A stretch of 64,000 bases of DNA, taken from positions 62,001 to 126,000 of the forward strand of contig NZ_CP054839.1 in NCBI RefSeq assembly GCF_018141105.1, written 5' to 3'. This DNA comes from Saccharopolyspora erythraea. GTDB lineage: Bacteria > Actinomycetota > Actinomycetes > Mycobacteriales > Pseudonocardiaceae. Shown in pieces: positions 42,805 through 50,612 of this stretch. Every line of letters begins with the position of its first letter. The stretch's first letter is position 1. A model generated the notes under the pieces. That model was not told the origin of the DNA, did not search any database, and saw only the letters and a program-made list of their open reading frames with translations. Both the position numbers and the translations under genes were made by a program.

Positions 42805-43471
42805 ATGCCTCGATCGGCTTGACGTTCCAGGCGTCCGGGTTGCCCGCGGCGCCGGGCGGGGCCAGCGGTCCGCCGGAGTCGGTACCCAGCCCCGAGAAGT
42901 CGTTGGCGAAGGTGGTCAGCTTGCCCTTCTTCACCATCAGCGTCCCCATCTTCTCGATGGCGGCGGCCACCAGGTCGGAGACGTTCTTCACGAAGTCGTT
43001 GAGCACCTGGATGATCTTCACGACGGTGCCCGCGCCCGGGATCAGGTCGGCGAGGCTGAACGACACCAGGTCGTGCGCGCAGGACGAGATGAACCGCAGC
43101 GCGTCGGCGTAGGTGCCGTAGATCAGCTCGACGCAGTCCAGCATCACGTCGGAGATGCCGTTCATCTGCGTCTCGTTGTTGCCGAACAGGCCGCGGACCG
43201 CGAACTCGTGCTTAGTGTAGGCGTCGTAGCCGCCGCCCTGCCAGTAGCCGGCGAGCTCGTTGGACGACCGCTGGATCTCCAGGCCGGAGTCGGTCATCGT
43301 GTTGTCCGAGCCCCACTGCCTGGCCAGTGCCTCCATCGTCTCGGAGTCACCGAACAGCTCGTCGCGGATCATGTCGAGCGTCCCGAGCGCGCCTTCATGG
43401 TCGAAGCGGTTCGCGTACTTGCTGACCGTGCTCGCGTTCTCCTCCGGCCACTCCGGCTTCTTGCGTGCCAT
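42803..43471 (-). CDS. WXG100-like type VII secretion-associated protein, 222 aa
   Basis: Helical protein: KYANRFDHEGALGTLDMIRDELFG, then ELAGYWQGGGYDAYTKHEF (W-x-G hairpin at about residue 79), GISDVMLDCVELIYGTYADALRF and a longer amphipathic region (IIQVLNDFVKNVSDLVAAAI). ATG 43471 has AAAGGCGG. No toxin domain at the C-terminus, which is short and Gly/Pro-rich, so it looks like a secreted helical-bundle partner rather than an effector. Last gene of a four-gene operon. Confidence 0.75.
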   Translation of the reverse strand: MARKKPEWPEENASTVSKYANRFDHEGALGTLDMIRDELFGDSETMEALARQWGSDNTMTDSGLEIQRSSNELAGYWQGGGYDAYTKHEFAVRGLFGNNETQMNGISDVMLDCVELIYGTYADALRFISSCAHDLVSFSLADLIPGAGTVVKIIQVLNDFVKNVSDLVAAAIEKMGTLMVKKGKLTTFANDFSGLGTDSGGPLAPPGAAGNPDAWNVKPIEA

Positions 43472-43482
43472 GGGACCGCCTT

Positions 43483-43845
43483 TCAGAACGAACCGCTGAC
43501 GCGGTCGTCCATCTCGTCGTTGAGGTAGCCGAACTTCTTGTAGTACTCGTAGTCCTTCTCCTCGTACTCGGTGGCGACCCGGTCGAGGTCGGTGCTGGTG
43601 GTGGCGAGGACTTCGGCGCCCTCCGCCAGCTTCCGGGCGATCGTGGACCGCGCCTCGTTGTAGCTCTGCGGGAAGTTCTGCTCCCGGCCGAGCAGCCCCA
43701 TGGCGTTGTCGGGCATGTAGAACTCGCCGTCCATCCGGGAGGCGAGCTGCAGCCACCTGTCCCGCGAGCCCTCCCACGCCGTCGTGGTCCCGCGCAGGGA
43801 GTCCGGGACTACCGAGTAGCCCGTTCCTTCCACCTGGCCAGGCAT
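43483..43845 (-). CDS. EspC/WXG-like small helical protein, 120 aa
   Basis: Predicted type VII secretion substrate or partner: two helices around a central region, AWEGSRDRWLQLASRM ... NEARSTIARKLAEGAEVLATTSTDLDRVATEYEEKDYEYY. The trailing YEEKD/YYKKF resembles the YxxxD/E secretion signal. RBS GAGAGGGGAACGC before ATG 43845; 11 bp before the next gene. Confidence 0.75.
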   Translation of the reverse strand: MPGQVEGTGYSVVPDSLRGTTTAWEGSRDRWLQLASRMDGEFYMPDNAMGLLGREQNFPQSYNEARSTIARKLAEGAEVLATTSTDLDRVATEYEEKDYEYYKKFGYLNDEMDDRVSGSF

Positions 43846-43859
43846 GCGTTCCCCTCTCG

Positions 43860-44174
43860 TCAGCTGGGCCGGGTCGTCCGGCCCGCGGAATCCAAGATCT
43901 GCCTGCTCGCCCGCTCCGCGCCCTGCTCGGCGGCCAGCACGGCCTCCAGCAGCCGGGGGCCGAGCGCTCCGGCGTTGGTGTAGCGGAGGTTCTCCTGGTC
44001 GAGCTCGATGCTCACCAGGCGTCCGGACGAGTCGACGACGACGGTGCCGAGGTCGTCGTCGATCTCCATGGAGTAGCTGTGCTCGGCGGCGGTCTCCGCG
44101 GCCTGCCGGGCCCGCACGATGCTCTCCTCCATCTCGTCGACGAGCATGACCAGCCTGCGCATCCGGTCGCTCAT
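43860..44174 (-). CDS. YbaB/EbfC-family protein (copy B), 104 aa
   Basis: Small protein with the YbaB dimer fold: MSDRMRRLVMLVDEMEESI helix, then GTVVVDSSGRLVSIELDQE strands and a C-terminal helix. ATG 44174 overlaps the preceding gene's stop (ATGA); RBS GGGGAGG. YbaB proteins bind DNA as nucleoid-associated factors; in actinomycetes many copies sit beside WXG100 genes, as here. Confidence 0.8.
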   Translation of the reverse strand: MSDRMRRLVMLVDEMEESIVRARQAAETAAEHSYSMEIDDDLGTVVVDSSGRLVSIELDQENLRYTNAGALGPRLLEAVLAAEQGAERASRQILDSAGRTTRPS

Positions 44175-44491
44175 GCCGAGACCTCCCCGAGGACCGACTC
44201 CGTCCACGACATCGCCGTCACGGCGGCCGTCGCACGCGCCTGCGCGATGGCCTCGACGGTGTCCGGGCCGATGTTCTGGGGGTGCGCCTGCTCCAGCGCC
44301 TCCGCGGAGACCGAGATGCCCAGCAGCCGCCCGTTGCCGTCGACCTCGGCGGTGACCAGACCGCTGTCGGAGGTGCCGGTGAAGCGCTCCTCGGCGAGGC
44401 GCTCGGCGTAGTACTCCAGTTCCGCGGCCTTGCGCTGCCACCGCTGGAGTTGCTCCCGGCGCCGGTCGGGGTCGTATCGGCTGTTGTCCAT
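44171..44491 (-). CDS. YbaB/EbfC-family protein (copy A), 106 aa
   Basis: MDNSRYDPDRRREQLQRWQR helix followed by SGLVTAEVDGNGRLLGISVS strands and an amphipathic C-terminal helix (AHPQNIGPDTVEAIAQARAT). ATG 44491 with GGGAGCCAGGG upstream. First gene of the operon YbaB-A, YbaB-B, EspC-like, WXG-like; spacing -4, 14 and 11 bp. Confidence 0.8.
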   Translation of the reverse strand: MDNSRYDPDRRREQLQRWQRKAAELEYYAERLAEERFTGTSDSGLVTAEVDGNGRLLGISVSAEALEQAHPQNIGPDTVEAIAQARATAAVTAMSWTESVLGEVSA

Positions 44492-44661
44492 CCCTGGCTC
44501 CCTCGGGCGAAAGTCGCGGCCGCTTTCCGCGCAGGAGGTACCGCGGTCGAAAAGCGGAATGTGTGGTGCGACCGCGGTCGGGCGGTCGGTCACGAGGTGC
44601 GCCTGCCGCGTTCACCGTTGCCGGGAGCGGCGCGCACGTGCTGGTGCGTCCTCGAAGCGGT

Positions 44662-44702
44662 ACCTCCTTCACCCGGTAGGACGTTCGCCGGGTGAAGGAG
44701 GT
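44662..44702 (-). terminator. Hairpin terminator of the SDR gene
   Basis: 15-bp perfect stem ACCTCCTTCACCCGG (44662-44676) / CCGGGTGAAGGAGGT (44688-44702) with an 11-nt loop, just downstream of the SDR stop. Confidence 0.8.
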
Positions 44703-44726
44703 TCCCCGCTTTCACTACGGGTGTTG

Positions 44727-45485
44727 TCAGCGCGGCGGCATGCGCAGCGCGCCGTCCATCCGGATGACCTCGCCGTTGAGGTAGTCGTGCTCGACGATGC
44801 CGACCACGAGCTGCGCGTAGTCCTCCGGCGTGCCCAGCCGCTTCGGGAACGGCACGCTGTCGGCGAGCCCCTTGCGGAACTCCTCGCTGATGGTGGCCAG
44901 CATCGGGGTGTCCACGATGCCCGGCGCGATGGTCATGACCCGGATGCCGGAGGAGGACAGGTCGCGCGCGGCGGGCAGCGTCAGGCTCGCGACACCGCCC
45001 TTGGACGCGGCGTAGGCGGCCTGGCCGATCTGGCCGTCGTAGGCGGCGACCGACGCGGTGTTGACGACGACGCCGCGCTGGCCCTGCTCGTCGGCCTCGG
45101 TCTGTCCGATCGCCTCCGCGGCCAGCCGCAGCACGTTGAACGTGCCGATCAGGTTGATCTCGACGACCTGCCGGAACAGGTCGAAGTCGTGCGGTCCCTT
45201 GCGGCCCACCACCCGGGCCGACGGGCCGATCCCGGCGCAGTTCACCACGATCCGCAGCGGCACGCCGCCGCCGGCGGCCTGGTCGACCGCGGTCTGCACC
45301 TGCTCGGCGTCGGTGACGTCGGCGCCGACGTAGTTGACCCCGTCGACGACCGGAGCCTTGGTGATCACCTGCGGCAGGTCGAGGGCGAACACGCGAGCCC
45401 CTCGCGATGCCAGCGATCTGGCCGTGGCCGCGCCGAGGCCGGAAGCCCCGCCGGTGACGATGGCCGCGGTGTCGGTGATCAGCAT
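44727..45485 (-). CDS. Short-chain dehydrogenase (3-hydroxyacyl-CoA dehydrogenase type 2-like)
   Basis: 252-residue classical SDR. TGGASGLGAATARSL (cofactor), VNCAGIG (NNAG equivalent), NTASVAAYDGQIGQAAYAASKGG (Ser, Tyr, Lys catalytic set) and TIAPGIVDTPML. The PYDGQIGQAAYAAS-style active-site wording is that of the HSD17B10 / 2-methyl-3-hydroxybutyryl-CoA dehydrogenase group, so beta-oxidation or isoleucine catabolism is likely. ATG 45485 follows GAGGAGACCTG. Single-gene unit with its own terminator. Confidence 0.87.
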   Translation of the reverse strand: MLITDTAAIVTGGASGLGAATARSLASRGARVFALDLPQVITKAPVVDGVNYVGADVTDAEQVQTAVDQAAGGGVPLRIVVNCAGIGPSARVVGRKGPHDFDLFRQVVEINLIGTFNVLRLAAEAIGQTEADEQGQRGVVVNTASVAAYDGQIGQAAYAASKGGVASLTLPAARDLSSSGIRVMTIAPGIVDTPMLATISEEFRKGLADSVPFPKRLGTPEDYAQLVVGIVEHDYLNGEVIRMDGALRMPPR

Positions 45486-45693
45486 CAGGTCTCCTCGCAT
45501 GTCGCAGCTTCGGCAGTCCGTCGCAGCCTAACCGGGTGATCTCGGACTGTGGAACAGATGGCGACACTCGCGACCGTTGCGGGGATTCCGGGCGCGCGAC
45601 GCGGAACGACCCCGTGCGGAGCCGTTCGGCGGTGAGGAGGACTGCGGCGGGCCTGGGCTGGGAGGCGGAGGAGGTCGGTGGTGCGGGCGGCGG

Positions 45694-45813
45694 TCAGCGG
45701 TCGTGGTCGGGGTGCCGCGGAGGCGTGTCGGCGAGCAGCAGCAGCGCCATCAGCGGCAGCGCCGCGAGCAGCGCGAGGCCGACGAACACGGCGGCGAACG
45801 CGATGAGCTCCAT
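45694..45813 (-). CDS. 39-aa single-helix membrane peptide
   Basis: MELIAFAAVFVGLALLAALP continues LMALLLLADTPPRHPDHDR: one transmembrane helix followed by a short His/Asp-rich tail. Too short for homology judgement; composition is strongly protein-like compared with the surrounding shadow frames. ATG preceded by GGCAGGT, a weak ribosome site. Confidence 0.42.
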   Translation of the reverse strand: MELIAFAAVFVGLALLAALPLMALLLLADTPPRHPDHDR

Positions 45814-45973
45814 ACCTGCCAGGGTGCAGCCTGACCAGGCATTTCCGCGTCCGCCGCTGGTGGAATCCTGAGGTCGATCCCTGGGACGATTCAGGCACCG
45901 TCCGTGGTGATCGGCGGGGTGCGGCGCCCGCACCACCAGGGGATCCGCCCGCGTTCGGGTGACGTCCGGACCT

Positions 45974-46014
45974 CGTGAGTCCTTCCGTCGCCACAACGTC
46001 CCGAAGGACTCACG
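45974..46014 (-). terminator. Inverted repeat downstream of aldo/keto reductase
   Basis: CGTGAGTCCTTC (45974-45985) / GAAGGACTCACG (46003-46014), 12-bp stem with a 17-nt loop, 17 bp after the reductase stop. Confidence 0.6.
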
Positions 46015-46030
46015 GGTGCGTTTCCGGCGT

Positions 46031-46993
46031 TCAGCGTCGCAACGGCGGGCAGAGCGCGTCGATCTCCTCCATCTCGGCTTGCGTCGGACGCCACTGCCCG
46101 GCCGCGGCGTTGGCCCGCACCTGCTCCGCCGTGGTCGCGCCGCTGATCACCGAGCCGACCGCCTCCTGCGCGGCCAGCCACCCGACCGCGATCGCCGTCA
46201 TCTGCACCCCGCGCTGGTCGGCGAAGGCGCGCAGGCGCTCGATGCGTTCCCACGGCGCGTCGGCCAGCAGCTGGTCGCGACCGGCGAGCCTGCTGCCCTC
46301 CGGCGGTTCCTGGTCCCGCCGGTACTTGCCGGTGAGCAGGCCGTTGGCCAGCGGGAAGTACGGGATGACGCCGACGCCGAACTTCTGGCAGGCCGGGACC
46401 ACCTCCCGCTCGGCCTCCCGGGCCAGCAGCGAGTAGTGGTTCTGCGCCGAGACGGGCGTCGCCAGGCCGGCCGCGGTGGCCGTCCACGACGCGTCGGCGA
46501 TCTGCCAGCCCGCGAGGTTGCAGTGCCCGACGTAGCGGATCTTGCCCTCGCGGATGAGGTCGTCGAGCACCGAGAGGGTTTCCTCCAGCGGTGTCACCGG
46601 ATCGGGTCTGTGCAGCTGGTAGAGGTCGATCCAGTCGGTGCCCAGCCGCCGCAGCGAGGACTCCACGGCGCGCCGCACGTAGCTGCGGGAGCCGCGGGCC
46701 GCGAAGTCGGGGCCGTTGTAGCCCTGCATGTCCATGCCGAACTTCGTCGCGATGATGGCGCTGTCGCGCCGCCCGGACAGGGCCTGCCCGAGCAGCTCCT
46801 CGCTGCGCCCGCGAGGGGAGCCGTAGACGTCGGCCACGTCGAAGAACGTGATGCCGCAGTCCAGAGCGGTGTTCACGACCTCCCTCGCCCCCGAGAGTGA
46901 CTCCGTCGCCGTACCGGGCCTGCCGAGGTTGTTGCACCCCAGGCCGACCGCGCTGACCACCAGACCGGATTCGCCCAGACGTCGCTGTTCCAC
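46031..46993 (-). CDS. Aldo/keto reductase
   Basis: 320-residue NADPH-dependent TIM-barrel oxidoreductase. Catalytic tetrad visible: FFDVADVYG (Asp, Tyr), IIATKFG (Lys), YQLHRPD (His). Closest in wording to the AKR11/12 YghZ-like group (GCNNLG, PVSAQNHYSLLAREAE). GTG 46993 lies 8 nt after a TAGGCT box and lacks SD, suggesting a leaderless transcript; the longer ATG frame (47020) would start upstream of that box. Substrate unknown. Confidence 0.87.
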   Translation of the reverse strand: MEQRRLGESGLVVSAVGLGCNNLGRPGTATESLSGAREVVNTALDCGITFFDVADVYGSPRGRSEELLGQALSGRRDSAIIATKFGMDMQGYNGPDFAARGSRSYVRRAVESSLRRLGTDWIDLYQLHRPDPVTPLEETLSVLDDLIREGKIRYVGHCNLAGWQIADASWTATAAGLATPVSAQNHYSLLAREAEREVVPACQKFGVGVIPYFPLANGLLTGKYRRDQEPPEGSRLAGRDQLLADAPWERIERLRAFADQRGVQMTAIAVGWLAAQEAVGSVISGATTAEQVRANAAAGQWRPTQAEMEEIDALCPPLRR

Positions 46994-47145
46994 GGGGCGT
47001 GAGCCTAAACGGCGCAACACCGCTGGGACACATGCGACATACGTCCGGTGAACAGTTGCCCAAGTCGGTTCCGCTTTCGCGTGACTGTGCCACGATTCGA
47101 TTGGAGAAGGCCGGGGCCTGGGATTTCGCCGAGAGGTGGTGTGCG

Positions 47146-48459
47146 GTGTTCGCCCGTCGGATCGTTGTGGTGGGAACCGGTTACGTCGGGTTGACCACGG
47201 GTGCGTGTCTGGCGTCGCTGGGGCACCGGGTGGTGTGCAGCGACGTGGACGCGGGCAAGGTGGCCGCGTTGGCGCGGGGTGAGGTGCGGATTCTGGAGCC
47301 GGGGCTTGCCGAGCTGGTGGGCGAGGGGCTGGCCGCGGGGCGGTTGGAGTTCGCGGTCGGTTCGGCGGCGGCGGTGGCCGAGGCCGAGGTCGTGTTCCTG
47401 TGCGTGCCGACGCCGATGGGTTCGGGTGGTGCGGCGGATCTGGCCGCGGTGGAGTCGGTGGTCGCCGAGGTGGGCGAGTTGCTGCCGTCGGGATGTGTGC
47501 TGGTCTGCAAGTCGACGGTGCCGGTGGGCACGTCGGCGCGGGTGGCGGAGCTGGTCGGCCGCTCGGATGTGGCTGTGGTGAGCAATCCGGAGTTCCTGCG
47601 CGAGGGTTCGGCGGTGCACGACTTCCTGAACCCGGACCGGATCGTGGTGGGCTCGGACTCGCAGGACGCGGCGGAGCGGGTGGCGGCGTTGTACGCGCGC
47701 TTGGGTGCGCCGACGGTGCTGACCGACGCCGCGAGTGCGGAGATGGTCAAGTACGCGGCGAACTGCTTCCTGGCGACGAAGTTGTCGTATGTGAACGCGG
47801 TGGCGGAGCTGTGCGAGCGGTTGGGGGCCGACATCGCGGACGTGACCGAGGGGATGGGTTTCGACCGCCGCATCGGGCAGTCGTTCCTGCAGCCGGGTCC
47901 GGGCTGGGGTGGGTCGTGCCTGCCGAAGGACACCGCGGCGTTGATGCGGGTGGCGGAGTCGGTGGAGTTCGAGTTCGGGCTGTTGCGGGAGACGATCGCG
48001 GCCAACGCGCGCCAGCGCGAGCGGATGGTGGACAAGGTCGCCGCGGCGTGCGGGGTGGGCCCGCAGGAGTCGTTGGCGGGCGTGCGGTTGGGGTTGCTGG
48101 GGTTGACGTTCAAGGCGGGTACGGACGATCTGCGGGATTCGCCGGCGATGGCGGTGGCGGGGCTGCTCGCGGAGCGGGGTGCGGAGTTGGTGGCGTACGA
48201 CCCGGGGTTGCGAGGGGATGAGCCCGGGGTCGCGGAGCTGGTGACTTTGGTGGATGACCCGTACCAGGCGGCCAAGGGCGCGGCGGGGCTGGTGGTGCTG
48301 ACCGAGTGGCAGGAGTTCCGCACGGTGGACTGGGCGCGGGTGGCGGAGTTGCTGGACGGCCCGGTGGTGGTCGACACGCGCAACCACCTGGATGCGGACG
48401 TGTTGCGGCGGGCGGGGTTGTCCTGGCTGGGTGTGGGCCGCACCCCGGTCACCCCCTGA
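47146..48459 (+). CDS. UDP-glucose 6-dehydrogenase
   Basis: 437-residue NAD-dependent enzyme making UDP-glucuronate for surface polysaccharides. N-terminal Rossmann VVVGTGYVGLTTGACLA; VCKSTVPVGTSARV; SNPEFLREGSAVHDFLNPDR; catalytic Cys in PGPGWGGSCLPKDTAAL (about residue 257); C-terminal LTFKAGTDDLRDSPAM. GTG 47146 with GAGAGGTGGT upstream. Codon choice is unlike neighbours: G-ending codons and TTG Leu dominate where flanking genes use C-ending codons, so recent acquisition is possible. GDP-mannose dehydrogenase is the alternative, but length and motifs favour UDP-glucose. Confidence 0.9.
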   Translation: MFARRIVVVGTGYVGLTTGACLASLGHRVVCSDVDAGKVAALARGEVRILEPGLAELVGEGLAAGRLEFAVGSAAAVAEAEVVFLCVPTPMGSGGAADLAAVESVVAEVGELLPSGCVLVCKSTVPVGTSARVAELVGRSDVAVVSNPEFLREGSAVHDFLNPDRIVVGSDSQDAAERVAALYARLGAPTVLTDAASAEMVKYAANCFLATKLSYVNAVAELCERLGADIADVTEGMGFDRRIGQSFLQPGPGWGGSCLPKDTAALMRVAESVEFEFGLLRETIAANARQRERMVDKVAAACGVGPQESLAGVRLGLLGLTFKAGTDDLRDSPAMAVAGLLAERGAELVAYDPGLRGDEPGVAELVTLVDDPYQAAKGAAGLVVLTEWQEFRTVDWARVAELLDGPVVVDTRNHLDADVLRRAGLSWLGVGRTPVTP

Positions 48460-48593
48460 CCCGGCACGCCGGCCCGACCGCAACCGTGATCGGTGCCCCC
48501 GGACGACCGGCCGTCTGCGCTCTCCCCACGCACCCCGGCGTCGCCTTCCACCCACCGGATCGGCGGGATATCGCCCGGTCGGGTGTGGCCGAA

Positions 48594-48599
48594 TAGGGT
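48594..48599 (+). promoter_or_regulatory. -10 box of a probable leaderless promoter
   Basis: TAGGGT followed by 7 nt and GTG 48607 of the gamma-glutamyltransferase gene; no SD. Same geometry as at 15906. Confidence 0.5.
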
Positions 48600-48606
48600 G
48601 GTTCGA

Positions 48607-50412
48607 GTGTTCACCACCCGCCCGGAGCTAGCGGGCACGCATGGCATGGTCGCTTCCACCCACTGGCTGGCTTCGGCGGTGGGGATGGCCGTCCTGGAGG
48701 ACGACGGGAACGCCTTCGACGCCGCGGTCGCGGCCGGGTTCGTGCTCCAGGTCGTCGAGCCGCACCTCAACGGCCCCGGCGGCGAGGTCCCCGCGCTGTT
48801 CGCCACCGCCGAGGACCCGCGACCGCGCGCCCTGTGCGGGCAGGGTCCCGCGCCGCGCGGTGCGACGATCCGGCACTACCGCGACGAGCTCGGCCTCGAG
48901 CTGGTCCCGGGCACCGGCTTGCTCGCCACGACCGTGCCCGGCGCGTGGGACGGCTGGCTGACGCTGCTGTGCGACCACGGCACCAAGTCGCTGCGCGACG
49001 TCCTCACCTACGCGATCGGCTACGCGCGCAACGGCTATCCGGCGGTGGAGCGGATCGCCACGACCATCGCCACGGTCCGCGAGATGTTCACCGAGCACTG
49101 GCCGACCTCGGCCGAGCTGTGGCTGCTTCCGGGCGGCGAGGTGCCGAGGCCCGGCGCGATGCTGCGCAACCCGGCGCTCGCCGACACGTGGGAGCGGCTG
49201 CTGGCCGAGTCCGAAGCCGCGGCGACCGGGCGGGAGGCGCGCATCGACGCAGCCCGCCGAGCTTGGTCGCAGGGGTTCGTGGCGGAGGCGGTCGAGGAGT
49301 TCGTCCGCACCCCGCACCGCGACAACTCCGGCCGCGACAACGCGGGCGTGATCACCGGCCAGGACCTGGCCGACTTCGAGGCCACCTACGAGGACCCGCT
49401 CACCGCGGACCTGGCCGGCGGCTGGACGCTGGCGAAGTTCGGCATCTGGTCGCAGGGCCCCGCGCTGGTCCAGCAGCTGCGGATGCTGGAGGACGCCGAG
49501 GTCGGCTACGGTGGCGGCGTCGCCGACGCCGCCACCGTGCACGCCGCCGCGGAGGCCGCCAAGCTCGCCTTCGCCGACCGCGAGGCCTGGTACGGCGACT
49601 CCGCCGAGGAGGGCGTGCTGGCCGACCTGGTGTCCCGCGACTACGCGGCCTCACGCCGCGTCCTCATCGGCGAGCGCGCGTCGCTGGAGCTGCGGCCCGG
49701 CGCTCCCGGCGGCCGCGAGGCCCGCCTGCCCGGCTTCGTCGCGCAGGAGCGCGGCGCGGGCGGCCCGAAGGACCCCAGCGGGGTCGGGCTCGGCGAGCCG
49801 ACGGTTGCGCCGAGCGGGGAGAGCCGGGGCGACACGGTCCACATCGACGTGGTCGACCGCTGGGGGAACATGGTCTCGGCGACGCCGTCGGGCGGCTGGC
49901 TCCAGTCCTCCCCGGCGATCCCGGGGCTCGGCTTCTGCCTGGGCAGCCGGGCGCAGATGTTCTGGCTCGACGAGGGCCTGCCGAACTCGCTGGCCCCTGG
50001 CAGGCGCCCGCGCATCACGCTCAGCCCGTCGCTGGCGCTGCGCGACGGCGTGCCGGTGCTGGCCTTCGGCACGCCGGGCGGGGACCAGCAGGACCAGTGG
50101 CAGCTGTGCTTCTGGCTCGCCCACGTGCGGGCCGGCCTGAACCTCCAGGAGGCGATCGACTCGCCCGCCTGGCACACCGGTGCCTTCCCGAGCTCCTTCT
50201 TCCCGCGCACGTGGGAGCCGGGACGGCTCGTCGTGGAGTCCCGCCTGGGCGAGGACCGCATCGTCGAGCTGCGCCGCCGAGGCCACGACGTGCTCGACGC
50301 CGGTCCGTGGGCGCTCGGCCGCCTGTCGGCGGTGTCCCGCGACCCCGAGACCGGCACGCTGCGCGCCGCGGCCAACGCGCGCGGCGCCCAGGGCTACGCC
50401 GCGGGGCGGTGA
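48607..50412 (+). CDS. Gamma-glutamyltransferase (Ntn-hydrolase) family protein
   Basis: 601-residue self-processing enzyme family acting on glutathione or gamma-glutamyl compounds. GMVASTHWLASAVGMAVLEDDGNAFDAAVAAGF is the typical N-terminal segment (read in two parts); VDRWGNMVSATPSGG follows the expected processing site SRGDTVHIDV, with Thr near residue 409 as nucleophile. RITLSPSLALRDGVPVLAFG and GTPGGD form the C-terminal core. No signal peptide, so cytoplasmic and perhaps a cephalosporin-acylase-like or peptide-modifying member. Probably leaderless start (see 48594). Confidence 0.85.
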   Translation: MFTTRPELAGTHGMVASTHWLASAVGMAVLEDDGNAFDAAVAAGFVLQVVEPHLNGPGGEVPALFATAEDPRPRALCGQGPAPRGATIRHYRDELGLELVPGTGLLATTVPGAWDGWLTLLCDHGTKSLRDVLTYAIGYARNGYPAVERIATTIATVREMFTEHWPTSAELWLLPGGEVPRPGAMLRNPALADTWERLLAESEAAATGREARIDAARRAWSQGFVAEAVEEFVRTPHRDNSGRDNAGVITGQDLADFEATYEDPLTADLAGGWTLAKFGIWSQGPALVQQLRMLEDAEVGYGGGVADAATVHAAAEAAKLAFADREAWYGDSAEEGVLADLVSRDYAASRRVLIGERASLELRPGAPGGREARLPGFVAQERGAGGPKDPSGVGLGEPTVAPSGESRGDTVHIDVVDRWGNMVSATPSGGWLQSSPAIPGLGFCLGSRAQMFWLDEGLPNSLAPGRRPRITLSPSLALRDGVPVLAFGTPGGDQQDQWQLCFWLAHVRAGLNLQEAIDSPAWHTGAFPSSFFPRTWEPGRLVVESRLGEDRIVELRRRGHDVLDAGPWALGRLSAVSRDPETGTLRAAANARGAQGYAAGR

Positions 50413-50612
50413 CCAGGATCTGAGAGCCGTGACACACACGCGCCACATAGACTGCTGCATCGTGTCGAAGTAGTGGTGACACTGGTAGCAGGCGGTGCAC
50501 CAACACCGCCTGGACGGAGGGCGTGTCGCACGGTCGAATGACTTCGGCGGAGCATTGCGAACACCACCCGTTCCACGCGGACGGCGACGGCTCTCGGTAG
50601 TTGGAGGGACGC

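Noticed and set aside
47005-48806. Long minus-strand ORFs opposite the UDP-glucose dehydrogenase
   Set aside because: Produced by the G-ending codon bias; the plus strand encodes all catalytic motifs.
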